64,000 bases of DNA. Origin: an uncultured Bacteroidales bacterium (lineage in GTDB: Bacteria > Bacteroidota > Bacteroidia > Bacteroidales > UBA932). The translations under genes were made by a program, and so were the position numbers. Every line of letters begins with the position of its first letter. Position 1 is the stretch's first letter. Location: the NCBI GenBank assembly GCA_944325445.1, contig CALVAG010000001.1, positions 119,652-183,651 on the forward strand, in the 5' to 3' direction. The notes below the pieces were generated by a model. The model was not told where the DNA came from. It saw only the letters and a program-made list of their open reading frames with translations, and ran no database searches. Below, one piece after another: positions 53,314 to 61,802 of this stretch.

Positions 53314-55056
53314 ATGGAGATAAATACTAGAGAAAAGAAATGGATTGTAAATGAGCCCGGGAATCCTGTTGCAGTTCGTCAATTGTCGCAGGAATTAGGG
53401 GTAGATCAAGTTCTTGCAAATCTCTTGGTTCAAAGGGGCATTACAACATACGAGCAGGCCAGGAAATTTTTCAGGCCTGACCTTTCGATGTTGCATGATC
53501 CGTTCCTTATGAAAGATATGGACAGGGCGGTAGAACGCCTTCATTCGGCTATAGAAAATCGTGAAAAGGTACTTATTTACGGAGATTACGATGTAGACGG
53601 AACTACAGCCGTCTCTTTGGTCTATATTTTTGTAAAACATCATATCGAAAGCGTAGATTATTATATTCCCGACAGATACGATGAGGGATACGGTGTCTCG
53701 TACAAGGGTATCGACTGGGCGCATGAAAACGGTTTTACTCTCATAATTTCTTTGGATTGCGGAATAAAGGCGGTCGAGAAGGTGAAGTATGCCAAGGAGA
53801 GGGGAATAGATTTTATCATATGCGACCACCATTTGCCCGATGAGCAGTTGCCGGATGCAGTGGCAACGCTTGACCCCAAGCGCAATGACTGCAGTTATCC
53901 GTTCGATGACTTATGCGGATGCGGCGTAGGTTTCAAATTGGTTCAGGGATATGCGCAGAAATATGGAATACCGTTCGAGAGAATCGTTACGCTTTTGGAT
54001 CTGGTTGCCGTTGCAATAGCTTCGGATCTGGTCTCTGTCGTGGATGAAAACAGAGTAATGGCGTTCTACGGAATGAAACGGATAAACGAAGCTCCGCGCA
54101 AGGGACTTCTCTCCATGATAAAACTTTGCGGGCTGGATAAGCACCGCATAACTCTCGACGATATAGTGTTCAAGATAGGTCCGAGAATAAACGCCGCCGG
54201 CAGAATGGAGAGCGGGAAGACAGCGGTAGACCTGCTTACCTCCCGCAATGAAGAGGATGCACTGAAAATCGGAAATACCATCAATGTCCATAATAATGAC
54301 CGCAAGCATATAGATCGCGAAATTACCACTGCGGCGATAGAGATGGCAAGGGAGGTTCCGAATTTCGAGAATCTCAAATCTACGGTTGTCTATAACCCCT
54401 CATGGCATAAGGGAGTGGTGGGGATTGTCGCCAGCAGGCTTGTAGAGAAGTATTACAGACCTACCATAGTACTTACAAAATCCAACGGATATATTACCGG
54501 TTCTGCAAGGAGCATACCCGAATTCGATCTTTATGAGGCAATAGAGAGCTGCTCGGATCTGCTCGAAAATTTCGGCGGCCATACATATGCGGCCGGTCTG
54601 ACAATGAAGGAGGAAAATTTAAGGGAGTTTACCAAAAGGTTCGAGACATATGTAAGGGAAAAGGTTACAAAAGAGATACTTACTCCTATAGTTCATATAG
54701 ATTCCTTTTTGGAGTTCAGACAGATAACTCCAAAATTTTTCAGAGTGCTGAAACAATTCCAGCCATTCGGGCCGGGCAATCTTTCTCCAGTGTTTTTAAC
54801 GGAAAACGTTTACGATAACGGCAACGGCAGAAAGGTCGGTACAGATAACGGTCATCTCAAACTGGAGCTTATCCAGGAAGATGAACCATACAGAAGCATA
54901 TCGGCGATAGCCTTCAACCAATCGGAGCATTTCGAACACCTTCAGGCCGGAAATCCTGTGGACATATGCTATTCGATATCTGAAAACTATTATAGGGGTA
55001 TTGCCAATATCCAGCTTAGAATAAAGGATATACGCAACAGGGAAGATTTTATCTAA
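53314..55056 (+). CDS. recJ: Single-stranded-DNA-specific exonuclease RecJ
   Basis: A 5'-3' exonuclease of the DHH family acting in recombination and mismatch repair. The first metal motif is LIYGDYDVDGTTAV near 75-88, the DHH motif is ICDHHLPDEQ near 165, and GPRINAAGRMESG near 290 and GGHTYAAGLTM near 425 complete the catalytic part. An OB-like domain ends the 580-residue chain. I use the ATG at 53314; an in-frame TTG at 53305 is inside the promoter. The stop interlocks by 4 bases with the aroK stop on the other strand. Confidence 0.95.
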   Translation: MEINTREKKWIVNEPGNPVAVRQLSQELGVDQVLANLLVQRGITTYEQARKFFRPDLSMLHDPFLMKDMDRAVERLHSAIENREKVLIYGDYDVDGTTAVSLVYIFVKHHIESVDYYIPDRYDEGYGVSYKGIDWAHENGFTLIISLDCGIKAVEKVKYAKERGIDFIICDHHLPDEQLPDAVATLDPKRNDCSYPFDDLCGCGVGFKLVQGYAQKYGIPFERIVTLLDLVAVAIASDLVSVVDENRVMAFYGMKRINEAPRKGLLSMIKLCGLDKHRITLDDIVFKIGPRINAAGRMESGKTAVDLLTSRNEEDALKIGNTINVHNNDRKHIDREITTAAIEMAREVPNFENLKSTVVYNPSWHKGVVGIVASRLVEKYYRPTIVLTKSNGYITGSARSIPEFDLYEAIESCSDLLENFGGHTYAAGLTMKEENLREFTKRFETYVREKVTKEILTPIVHIDSFLEFRQITPKFFRVLKQFQPFGPGNLSPVFLTENVYDNGNGRKVGTDNGHLKLELIQEDEPYRSISAIAFNQSEHFEHLQAGNPVDICYSISENYYRGIANIQLRIKDIRNREDFI

Positions 55057-55595
55057 TACTTGCCGTTCTCCTGGTACGGGGGAAGTTTGGCAGAAATTTC
55101 GCCTATAATGCCGCTTATACTCCATACGCTCGTATCTACGGTAAATGATGCGGCGGAGGCGTAGGCGCTTTCCCGTTTTGAAACCAGATTCCTTATATGC
55201 TCTTTCAGCTCCGCGTCTGATTTGTCTGCCAACAGCGGCCTTTTTGCCTTCCCCTTTAACAATCGCTTAAAGAGCGCCTCTTCATTGCAGTAGAGATAGA
55301 TTACCGTACTTTTGCTTTTGACAAGTTCCGCACATTCGGGTTTGGTAAGAGTGCCTCCGCCGAGTGCAAGTATAAGGTCCTTCCCGTTATCGGCAAATAT
55401 TTCGGAGAGGGCATTATACTCCTCCTCCCTGAAACGCGTCTCGCCGCTGGCGGCAAAAAAGGCCGAGACGGTGCAGCCGAATTTTTTTTCGATATAGCTG
55501 TCCAAATCCGTAAAACGGAATCCGAGCCAGTTGGCAAGGTGTTTTCCGATTGTGCTTTTCCCCGCACCCATAAAGCCGCAAAGGGAGATGATCAT
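55053..55595 (-). CDS. aroK: Shikimate kinase
   Basis: Phosphorylates shikimate at O3 using ATP. Walker A is GFMGAGKST (residues 7-15), the shikimate-binding Asp lies in FTDLDSYIEKKFG, and ETRFREEEY and LALGGGTL are conserved. At 180 residues it has the usual size. Located 24 bases after parC in the minus-strand direction; it probably belongs to the parC transcript. The preceding pathway step, aroE, is at 30090. Confidence 0.94.
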   Translation of the reverse strand: MIISLCGFMGAGKSTIGKHLANWLGFRFTDLDSYIEKKFGCTVSAFFAASGETRFREEEYNALSEIFADNGKDLILALGGGTLTKPECAELVKSKSTVIYLYCNEEALFKRLLKGKAKRPLLADKSDAELKEHIRNLVSKRESAYASAASFTVDTSVWSISGIIGEISAKLPPYQENGKY

Positions 55596-55619
55596 GGCCT
55601 GTAGATTTAGAGTTATTGT

Positions 55620-58277
55620 TTAAAATAGGGTAGGCGAATCATCGGATTCCGGTTCCGAGGGTTTCTGCAGGGGCTCCTGTATCGTTTCCGCATAAGTTTC
55701 TGTTTCGCTTGCGGGAAGTGCAGGTTCATCTGCAGCCGGCTCTATGAATTCTATGGAATCTACCTGGAATGTAGTGGCCCTCTTGCCCTTTGCCTTGTAT
55801 CCTTTTTGGGCGATGAATTCGGATACGTTTATGATTTCCGGCTCTCTTTTCAGATGCTTGCCTCCGAAGGTGATCTTTACCGTAGGGAATGTATCTTCCG
55901 ATATTGCAACCAGTCTGCTTCCTTCAGACGGAGAGATGAATGACGACGCGACATTTTCGCTCGGCTCAAAAGAGAATCTTTTTATGTAATAGCTTTGGGA
56001 TTCGCCATCGAAATATATGACGCTATGGACTTTTTGTGCGTCGAACTTCTCGATTTTTTCTATTTCGCCCTGGTAGCGGTTGCTCAGGTCGAAGCCGGTG
56101 GTATAATATGTGCCGTTTTTAAATATTGCAAGGATTTTATCTCCGCTTTGGAACTCTCCCAGAAACTCTCCATGTTTCTCTTCATTGAGCCTGTTGATAT
56201 CCCTGTCGAACCATATGGGTTTTCCTCCTATGGTGGAGACGCCTTTCGATTTCAATTGTATCTTGTGAATCGGATTTTTTGAGAGGATATTGCCCAGAGA
56301 ATTCCTTCCTTTTACTGCTATCGAGGCAAAATCGAATTCGAAAATAAGTTTTTTAAGTTTCGGACGGGGTTTGAGGAATACTTTCAGTACTTCGGCCTCT
56401 CCGTTCGGATTGGCTGAAAACCAGAGAACCTGTGAGTCCGGTTTGCCTGCGGTAAGGTCGTACTCCTTGTCACGGGTCGCACTTGTAACGGAAAAACGCT
56501 TTACATAAGCAATTCCGTTTTTGCCGTCTCTGTACGCTGCATTGTATATAGTTCTGGTATCGTTTTTCACAAACACTCCGGCGTAGATTATGTTCTTGCC
56601 TACGAATGCTTTGTCGGATACCTTTGTTATGGTATATTTTCCGTTTTTGAGGAATACTATGACATCGTCTATATCCGAGCATTCGCATACGTATTCTGCA
56701 TTTTCATCCTTTTTCAGATCCATTCCTACAAAGCCTTCCGCCCTGTTCATGTAGAGTTTTGCATTGGCAACGGCGACCTTTGTCGCTTCGATGGTCTCAA
56801 AGTTGCAGATTTCCGTCAGGCGCGGGTATTTGCCGCCATATTTTTTCTTCAGGTTCTTGTAGTAGGCTATCGTATACTCGACAATCCTTTCCAGGTCGGA
56901 TGTGACTTGGGCAATCTCATTTTCGATGTTCGACAATCTGTTTTCCACCTCTTTTACATCGAACTTCGAAATTTTCCTTACGGGCCTTTCAACCAGTTTC
57001 AGAATGTCCTCCATGATGATCGGCTGTTTGACGAGGTCCTTGTATTCCGACATCTTCTCAAAAACCTGTTGCAATTGGGCTTCCCATGTGACGGCATCCT
57101 GCTCCAGTATGCGATAGACTTTGTTTTCAAAGAAAATCTTTTCCAATGAATAATAATGCCAGTCTCTGTTTAGCTCATCCAGCCTTATCTCCAGCTCCTG
57201 CCTGAGAAGATTTTTGGTGTGATCTGTATTATATTTTAAAATCTGATCCACGCCCAGAAAGTGAGGCCGTTTGTCCATAATTACGCATCCGTTCGGAGAT
57301 ATCGAAATTTCGCAATCCGTAAAGGCATAGAGCGCATCTATTGTCTTGTCGGGAGAAATATCGTTGGGAAGCGTTATTATAATCTCAGCATTTCCGGCTG
57401 TATTGTCATCGATTTTCTTTATCTTGATTTTGCCTTTGTCATTGGCCTTTATAATGCTGTCGATTAGAGATTCCGTCGTCTTGCCGTATGGGATTTCGGT
57501 TATGGCAAGAGTCTTTTTGTCTATTTTCGAGATGCGGGCCCTTACCTTTACCACACCGCCGCGCAACCCGCGGTTGTAGCGGGAGCAGTCTGCAAGACCC
57601 CCTGTCGGAAAATCAGGATAGAGCTCGAACTCTTCCCCTTTCAGGTAAGCTATGGAAGCATCTATCAGTTCGTTGAAGTTGTGCGGCAGAATTTTCGAAG
57701 CCAGACCGACAGCTATACCCTCTACTCCCTGCGCCAGCAGAAGCGGGAATTTTATCGGCAGGTTCACCGGTTCCGAATTCCTTCCGTCATAAGAACTCAT
57801 CCATTCTGTGGTCTTTGGGTTGAATGCCACATCATTCGCGAATTTGCTCAAACGTGCCTCTATGTAACGCGGGGCGGCGGCACTGTCTCCCGTAAGGATA
57901 TTGCCCCAGTTCCCCTGGCAATCTATAAGCAGATCTTTCTGTCCCATTTGTACAAGGGCGTCTCCTATGGAGGCGTCTCCATGCGGATGGTACTGCATCG
58001 TCTGCCCTACGATATTGGCGACTTTGTTGTATTTGCCGTCGTCTATCTGTTTCATGGCGTGCAGAATGCGCCTTTGTACAGGTTTCAGCCCGTCTGAAAT
58101 GTGCGGAACCGCTCTTTCAAGTATGACATACGAAGCATAATCCAGAAACCAGTCCTGATACATGCCCGTAAGCTTGTACCTGTTACTTCCTTCCTGAATA
58201 AGCTTTTCGTATTTTCCTCCTGCAGCAGATTGTTCTGCAGCCTCTTCCCCGTGCCCCTGAAAGATATCTTCTGCCAT
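55620..58277 (-). CDS. parC: DNA topoisomerase IV subunit A (ParC-type)
   Basis: The DNA-cutting subunit of a type IIA topoisomerase that should decatenate chromosomes. The winged-helix region has KPVQRRILHAM and YHPHGDASIGDALV, and the active-site Tyr138 is in AAAPRYIEARLS. Coiled-coil arms and a C-terminal beta-pinwheel follow, with an acidic tail (about 850-885). The 885-residue chain fits the ParC type of Bacteroidota. At the quinolone contact site, position 102 (HGDA) is Ala where sensitive enzymes have Ser, and Asp106 is kept. No parE lies next to it. Confidence 0.9.
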   Translation of the reverse strand: MAEDIFQGHGEEAAEQSAAGGKYEKLIQEGSNRYKLTGMYQDWFLDYASYVILERAVPHISDGLKPVQRRILHAMKQIDDGKYNKVANIVGQTMQYHPHGDASIGDALVQMGQKDLLIDCQGNWGNILTGDSAAAPRYIEARLSKFANDVAFNPKTTEWMSSYDGRNSEPVNLPIKFPLLLAQGVEGIAVGLASKILPHNFNELIDASIAYLKGEEFELYPDFPTGGLADCSRYNRGLRGGVVKVRARISKIDKKTLAITEIPYGKTTESLIDSIIKANDKGKIKIKKIDDNTAGNAEIIITLPNDISPDKTIDALYAFTDCEISISPNGCVIMDKRPHFLGVDQILKYNTDHTKNLLRQELEIRLDELNRDWHYYSLEKIFFENKVYRILEQDAVTWEAQLQQVFEKMSEYKDLVKQPIIMEDILKLVERPVRKISKFDVKEVENRLSNIENEIAQVTSDLERIVEYTIAYYKNLKKKYGGKYPRLTEICNFETIEATKVAVANAKLYMNRAEGFVGMDLKKDENAEYVCECSDIDDVIVFLKNGKYTITKVSDKAFVGKNIIYAGVFVKNDTRTIYNAAYRDGKNGIAYVKRFSVTSATRDKEYDLTAGKPDSQVLWFSANPNGEAEVLKVFLKPRPKLKKLIFEFDFASIAVKGRNSLGNILSKNPIHKIQLKSKGVSTIGGKPIWFDRDINRLNEEKHGEFLGEFQSGDKILAIFKNGTYYTTGFDLSNRYQGEIEKIEKFDAQKVHSVIYFDGESQSYYIKRFSFEPSENVASSFISPSEGSRLVAISEDTFPTVKITFGGKHLKREPEIINVSEFIAQKGYKAKGKRATTFQVDSIEFIEPAADEPALPASETETYAETIQEPLQKPSEPESDDSPTLF

Positions 58278-58311
58278 TTGAGATTGTGTTATGGATTCAA
58301 AATTCGCATGG

Positions 58312-58319
58312 CAAAGATA
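58312..58319 (-). promoter_or_regulatory. Promoter -7 element of parC
   Basis: TATCTTTG on the minus strand fits TAnnTTTG and lies 35 bases before the parC ATG, in the short gap after era. A -33 element is not clear. Confidence 0.5.
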
Positions 58320-58339
58320 TGAATAAAAAAGACTTTTTT

Positions 58340-59236
58340 CTACTGGATATATCCGAATCTTTTGAGTTCCCTCTTGTTCTCGCGCCAGGCAGGGTCTACC
58401 TTTACGAACATTTTCAGAAATACCTTTTTTTCAAAGAATTTTTCCATGTCTTTTCTGGCCTGTACTCCCACCCGTTTGAGCGCTAATCCTTTAGGTCCTA
58501 TGATTATTCCCTTTTGAGATTCTCTCACTACATTGATGACGGCCTCTATCCTGTAGATGTCATCATCCTCCTTGAAATTCTCTATCACGACTTCGGTGCA
58601 GTATGGAATCTCCTTTTGGTAGTTGAGCAGAATTTTCTCCCTGATTATTTCAGATGCGAAAAAGCGGAGGCTTTTGTCTGTAAATACATCGCGGTCGTAC
58701 CACGCGTGCTGATGCGGGAGAAGTTCGAGGATTTTGTCAAGAATGCTCTTTACGTTAAATTTGTTCTGTGCGGAAATGGGGATTATCGTAGCTTTCGGAA
58801 GAAGTTCCCTCCACATCTGTACGATCTCCTCCAGCTTTTTCTGGTCTGTAAGGTCAATCTTGTTTATTGCAAGTATGACAGGAGAGTCAACTTTTTGGAG
58901 CCTCTCTATATACTCCATGTTCTTGTCGGCCTTCTCGACCACATCCGTTACGTAAAGTATTATGTCCGCGTCGCCTATGGCTGTATCTACGAACTGCATC
59001 ATGCTCTCCTGAAGCATATACTGGGGCTTGAGGATTCCCGGAGTGTCTGAGAAGACAATCTGATAGTCATCTCCGTTGAGAATACCCATTATCCTGTGTC
59101 TTGTTGTCTGCGCCTTGGCTGTAACGATGGAGAGTTTTTCGCCGAGAATGCAGTTCATCAGGGTAGATTTGCCTACATTGGGATTCCCTATGATATTTAC
59201 GAATCCTGCACGGTTTATGGTGTCGCTGCTATTCAT
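58340..59236 (-). CDS. era: GTPase Era
   Basis: A GTPase that acts in 16S rRNA maturation and 30S assembly. G1 is GNPNVGKS (17-24), G3 is DTPGI, and G4 is NKID. The C-terminal KH domain (about 205-290) has the RNA-binding loop IIGPKGLALKRVGVQA. At 298 residues it has the normal length. Its start overlaps the end of the pseudouridine synthase gene by 8 bases, so two rRNA-maturation genes are coupled on the minus strand. Confidence 0.95.
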   Translation of the reverse strand: MNSSDTINRAGFVNIIGNPNVGKSTLMNCILGEKLSIVTAKAQTTRHRIMGILNGDDYQIVFSDTPGILKPQYMLQESMMQFVDTAIGDADIILYVTDVVEKADKNMEYIERLQKVDSPVILAINKIDLTDQKKLEEIVQMWRELLPKATIIPISAQNKFNVKSILDKILELLPHQHAWYDRDVFTDKSLRFFASEIIREKILLNYQKEIPYCTEVVIENFKEDDDIYRIEAVINVVRESQKGIIIGPKGLALKRVGVQARKDMEKFFEKKVFLKMFVKVDPAWRENKRELKRFGYIQ

Positions 59237-60119
59237 AAGAGCCCATCTTTAACATTGCAATTTCATCTTTTGTAAGGAAGCGCCATTGCCCTCTCCTTAA
59301 ATTCTTTTTTGTGAGACCGGCAAAGTAGACTCTGTCGAGTTTCTTTATCTTATATCCCAAATGTTCGAACATCCGCCTTATTATACGGTTCCTTCCGGAA
59401 TGGATTTCGACTCCGACCTGTGTCTCGTCATTGTCTACGTAAGAAATGCTGTCTGCCTTTATGAAACCGTCTTCAAGGGTTATCCCATTGAGAAGGGCGG
59501 CCATGTCCGTACCTTTCAGCCTTTTGTTGAGGAATACATGGTAGATTTTCTTTTTCTCGTATGACGGGTGCATGAGCTTGTCTGCCATATCGCCGTCGTT
59601 TGTGAGCAGAAGTACTCCGGTCGTAGCCTTGTCGAGCCTTCCTACAGGGAAAACCCTTGCCGAACATTTGTTCTTGACCAGTCCCACTACCGTATCTTTT
59701 GCATGAGGGTCGCTGACGGTCGTTACAAAATCCTTGGGCTTGTTCATCACTATGTAGACCTTTTCCTCGTTGCGGATGGTCTCACCGTTGAACTTTACAA
59801 TGTCGTCAGGATAGACTTTCGTGCCAAGCTCGGTTATAATCTTGTCGTTGATAGAGACAAGACCCGTAGAGATGTATGTGTCCGCTTCTCTTCTGGAGCA
59901 GAGTCCGCTGTTTGCTATATATTTGTTGAGCCTTATTCCTTCCCGGCTGTCTGCCGCCGCCTCTTTTCCGGATTTCCTTACAGGCTTTGCCGTTTTTTTC
60001 TCTTTATTCCATGCCGTGGCTCTGCTTTCTCTCTTTTCTGTTCTGGTACCTTCCTGTGCTCTGTTTGAACCATATTTCCTCCCGGATGATGGTTTGCTGG
60101 ATCTTGTTGTATTTTTCAT
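59229..60119 (-). CDS. RluB-like rRNA pseudouridine synthase with basic N-terminal tail
   Basis: Probably modifies a uridine in 23S rRNA. Residues 1-60 are a low-complexity tail rich in Lys, Arg, Ser and Thr. An S4 RNA-binding domain (about 61-108, LNKYIANSGLCSRREADTYI) precedes the RsuA/RluB catalytic domain with Asp163 in VGRLDKATTGVLLL. The total of 296 residues reflects the added tail. RluB, RluE, RluF and RsuA share these motifs; RluB is the most likely by layout, not proven. It is divergent from the ABC permease gene. Confidence 0.88.
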   Translation of the reverse strand: MKNTTRSSKPSSGRKYGSNRAQEGTRTEKRESRATAWNKEKKTAKPVRKSGKEAAADSREGIRLNKYIANSGLCSRREADTYISTGLVSINDKIITELGTKVYPDDIVKFNGETIRNEEKVYIVMNKPKDFVTTVSDPHAKDTVVGLVKNKCSARVFPVGRLDKATTGVLLLTNDGDMADKLMHPSYEKKKIYHVFLNKRLKGTDMAALLNGITLEDGFIKADSISYVDNDETQVGVEIHSGRNRIIRRMFEHLGYKIKKLDRVYFAGLTKKNLRRGQWRFLTKDEIAMLKMGSYE

Positions 60120-60138
60120 CTCATATGGAATTTCGCCG

Positions 60139-60146
60139 CAAATTTA
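60139..60146 (-). promoter_or_regulatory. Promoter -7 element of the RluB-like gene and era
   Basis: TAAATTTG on the minus strand, followed by CGGCG, lies 20 bases before the ATG at 60119. It fits TAnnTTTG. Confidence 0.5.
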
Positions 60147-60195
60147 TGCCAATAACAAATAATTTCCTATTTTTACAATCCGTTTTAGAAGGAAT

Positions 60196-61452
60196 ATGTC
60201 TGTATTTTTTAGATTTTCACCGTTGTTGAGGGAGAATGTGAGTGTTGCTTTGAAATCTATAATCAGTAACAGACTCAGATCCATTCTCACTATAATCATT
60301 ATTGCGATAGGAATAACCTCCCTGACAGGTATATTGACAGCGATAGATGCCTTTACCGGAAATATCGAGAAGAGTTTCGAGCAGATGGGGACCAGCTCAT
60401 TTGAGATATCCCGCCTTTATTATTCTACGCGAAATGCCGACAGAGAAAGAATAAAAAACAGGAGGGAGATTTCGTTCCATCAGGCGAAAATGTTCAAGGA
60501 ACAGTTCGATGAACCGGCCATAGTCGCCCTTTATGCTGTGATATCGGATGCAGTTACGGTGAAATGCGGAGCGGAGAGTACAAGCCCCAACGTGATGCTG
60601 GTCGCTGCAGATGAACACTACATCGAATATAATAATCTGTATATCGATAAAGGGAGAAATTTTACAGGAAGCGAAATCTCGAGCGGTACATTTGTGTGTA
60701 TTATGGGAGATGATGTGGCAAAGAGGCTTTTTAAAGGCGAATCCCCATTGGAGAGGGTCGTTACCATTTCCGGTGTGAGATTTCAGGTAATAGGCGTGCC
60801 GCAGAGCGTAGGTGCGACATTCGGAGGGGGAACGGATAATAGCGTAATTATACCGATACAGTGTGCAAGAGGTTATTTCATAGGGCAGAATACTTCGTTC
60901 AATATAGGCGTGAAACCGTCAGGGACCCTGACCGGCATGAATGTGCTTTACGATAAGGCAGAGCAGCTCTTCCGTTCTATAAGAAGGCTCTCCCCGGCAG
61001 ATGAAAGCGATTTCAGACTTTCAAAAAACGATGCTCTTATTTCTGATTTCAAACAAATTACAGATACCGTTACGGCAATAGCGGTAGTTATAGGCCTTAT
61101 AACCTTGCTGGGAGCGGCCGTTGGGCTTATGAATATTATGCTGATATCGGTAAAGGAGCGGATTGCCGAAATCGGAACGCGGCGTGCCATAGGCGCTTCG
61201 GCAAGGATGATAAAGCAGCAGTTTTTGCTGGAGTCCGTTATTATAAGCGAAGTGGGATGTGTAATAGGGGTTATTGCAGGAGTGCTTATAGGCAATGCCA
61301 TTGCCATGGTAATGGGGGCTTCTTTTGTAATTCCGTATTTCAGAATTGTTTTTGCTGTAGTGTTATGTATAGCGGTAGGTGTTCTTTCGGGCTATATCCC
61401 CGCAGTGCGGGCATCGAAACTGGATCCCATAGAATCCTTGCGTCATGAGTAA
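60196..61452 (+). CDS. ABC transporter permease (MacB/FtsX type)
   Basis: An inner-membrane permease of 418 residues. One helix near the N-terminus (about 30-52) is followed by a periplasmic MacB-like core domain (about 55-285) and three C-terminal helices (about 295-320, 345-370 and 385-405), which is the MacB/LolC topology. The segment after the fifth helix, IGTRRAIGASARMIKQQFLLE, is the coupling-region signature. No ATPase gene is adjacent. It may export a peptide or lipoprotein; the substrate is not known. Confidence 0.88.
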   Translation: MSVFFRFSPLLRENVSVALKSIISNRLRSILTIIIIAIGITSLTGILTAIDAFTGNIEKSFEQMGTSSFEISRLYYSTRNADRERIKNRREISFHQAKMFKEQFDEPAIVALYAVISDAVTVKCGAESTSPNVMLVAADEHYIEYNNLYIDKGRNFTGSEISSGTFVCIMGDDVAKRLFKGESPLERVVTISGVRFQVIGVPQSVGATFGGGTDNSVIIPIQCARGYFIGQNTSFNIGVKPSGTLTGMNVLYDKAEQLFRSIRRLSPADESDFRLSKNDALISDFKQITDTVTAIAVVIGLITLLGAAVGLMNIMLISVKERIAEIGTRRAIGASARMIKQQFLLESVIISEVGCVIGVIAGVLIGNAIAMVMGASFVIPYFRIVFAVVLCIAVGVLSGYIPAVRASKLDPIESLRHE

Positions 61453-61496
61453 AACCTGCCGACAAGACATGTGTATTCAGTTGCGTGAAAAAATTT

Positions 61497-61527
61497 TTTG
61501 CAGAATTGAAAATATTGCATACATTTG
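61497..61527 (+). promoter_or_regulatory. Promoter of tRNA-Val
   Basis: TTTG at 61497-61500, a 19-base spacer, and TACATTTG at 61520-61527. GCAGTCCC starts at the final G of the -7 element. The tRNA begins 160 bases further, unusually far. Confidence 0.8.
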
Positions 61528-61535
61528 CAGTCCCG

Positions 61536-61556
61536 AAAGGGGAAGTTATTTTAAGA
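61536..61556 (+). promoter_or_regulatory. boxA-like leader block before tRNA-Val
   Basis: AAAGGGGAAGTT followed by ATTTTAAGA. It matches the block at 36096-36115 except for a one-base insertion and one change in the middle, and sits at about the same distance from its promoter. A hairpin (ATAAAC 61559-61564 with GTTTAT 61573-61578) follows. Confidence 0.4.
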
Positions 61557-61610
61557 AGATAAACCTTTCGAAGTTTATTTTGGGCAAGAATAAAGAATAC
61601 GAGGAAGAGG

Positions 61611-61697
61611 AAAGGAGTGTACATGAGTACATGACTGACCGATGAGCGAAGTATGATGCAATTATTGCCGAAAAGAAACGAGAAAATGGGAGCATAG
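61611..61697 (+). other. Chain of four ATGA-coupled micro-ORFs in the tRNA-Val leader
   Basis: AAAGGAG (61611-61617) is followed after 5 bases by ATG at 61623. Four tiny frames then follow: 61623-61634 (MST), 61631-61645 (MTDR), 61642-61656 (MSEV) and 61653-61697 (14 codons). Each stop overlaps the next start as ATGA. The third ends with GTA, the codon read by tRNA-Val(TAC), just before its stop. The fourth ends at TAG inside the tRNA. Translation is unproven and chance is a real alternative. Confidence 0.3.
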
Positions 61698-61762
61698 CTC
61701 AGTTGGTTTAGAGCATCTGCCTTACAAGCAGAGGGTCGGGGGTTCGACTCCCTCTGCTCCCA
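61688..61762 (+). tRNA. tRNA-Val (TAC)
   Basis: Acceptor GGGAGCA pairs with TGCTCCC; anticodon loop CTTACAA gives TAC on a TCTGC/GCAGA stem. The T arm GGGGGTTCGACTCCC is intact. 75 bases, no encoded CCA. A strong hairpin terminator follows directly. Confidence 0.97.
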
Positions 61763-61763
61763 C

Positions 61764-61802
61764 AAACAGAAAAGAGCATCCTTCGGGTGCTCTTTTCTGT
61801 TT
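61764..61802 (+). terminator. Terminator after tRNA-Val
   Basis: AAACAGAAAAGAGCA (61764-61778) pairs perfectly with TGCTCTTTTCTGTTT (61788-61802), capped by CC-TTCG-GG with one bulged T. The stem is nearly symmetric and could work in both directions. Confidence 0.8.

Noticed and set aside
61445..61645. A 66-codon frame upstream of tRNA-Val
   Set aside because: It begins before the tRNA-Val promoter, spans both promoter elements and matches no family.
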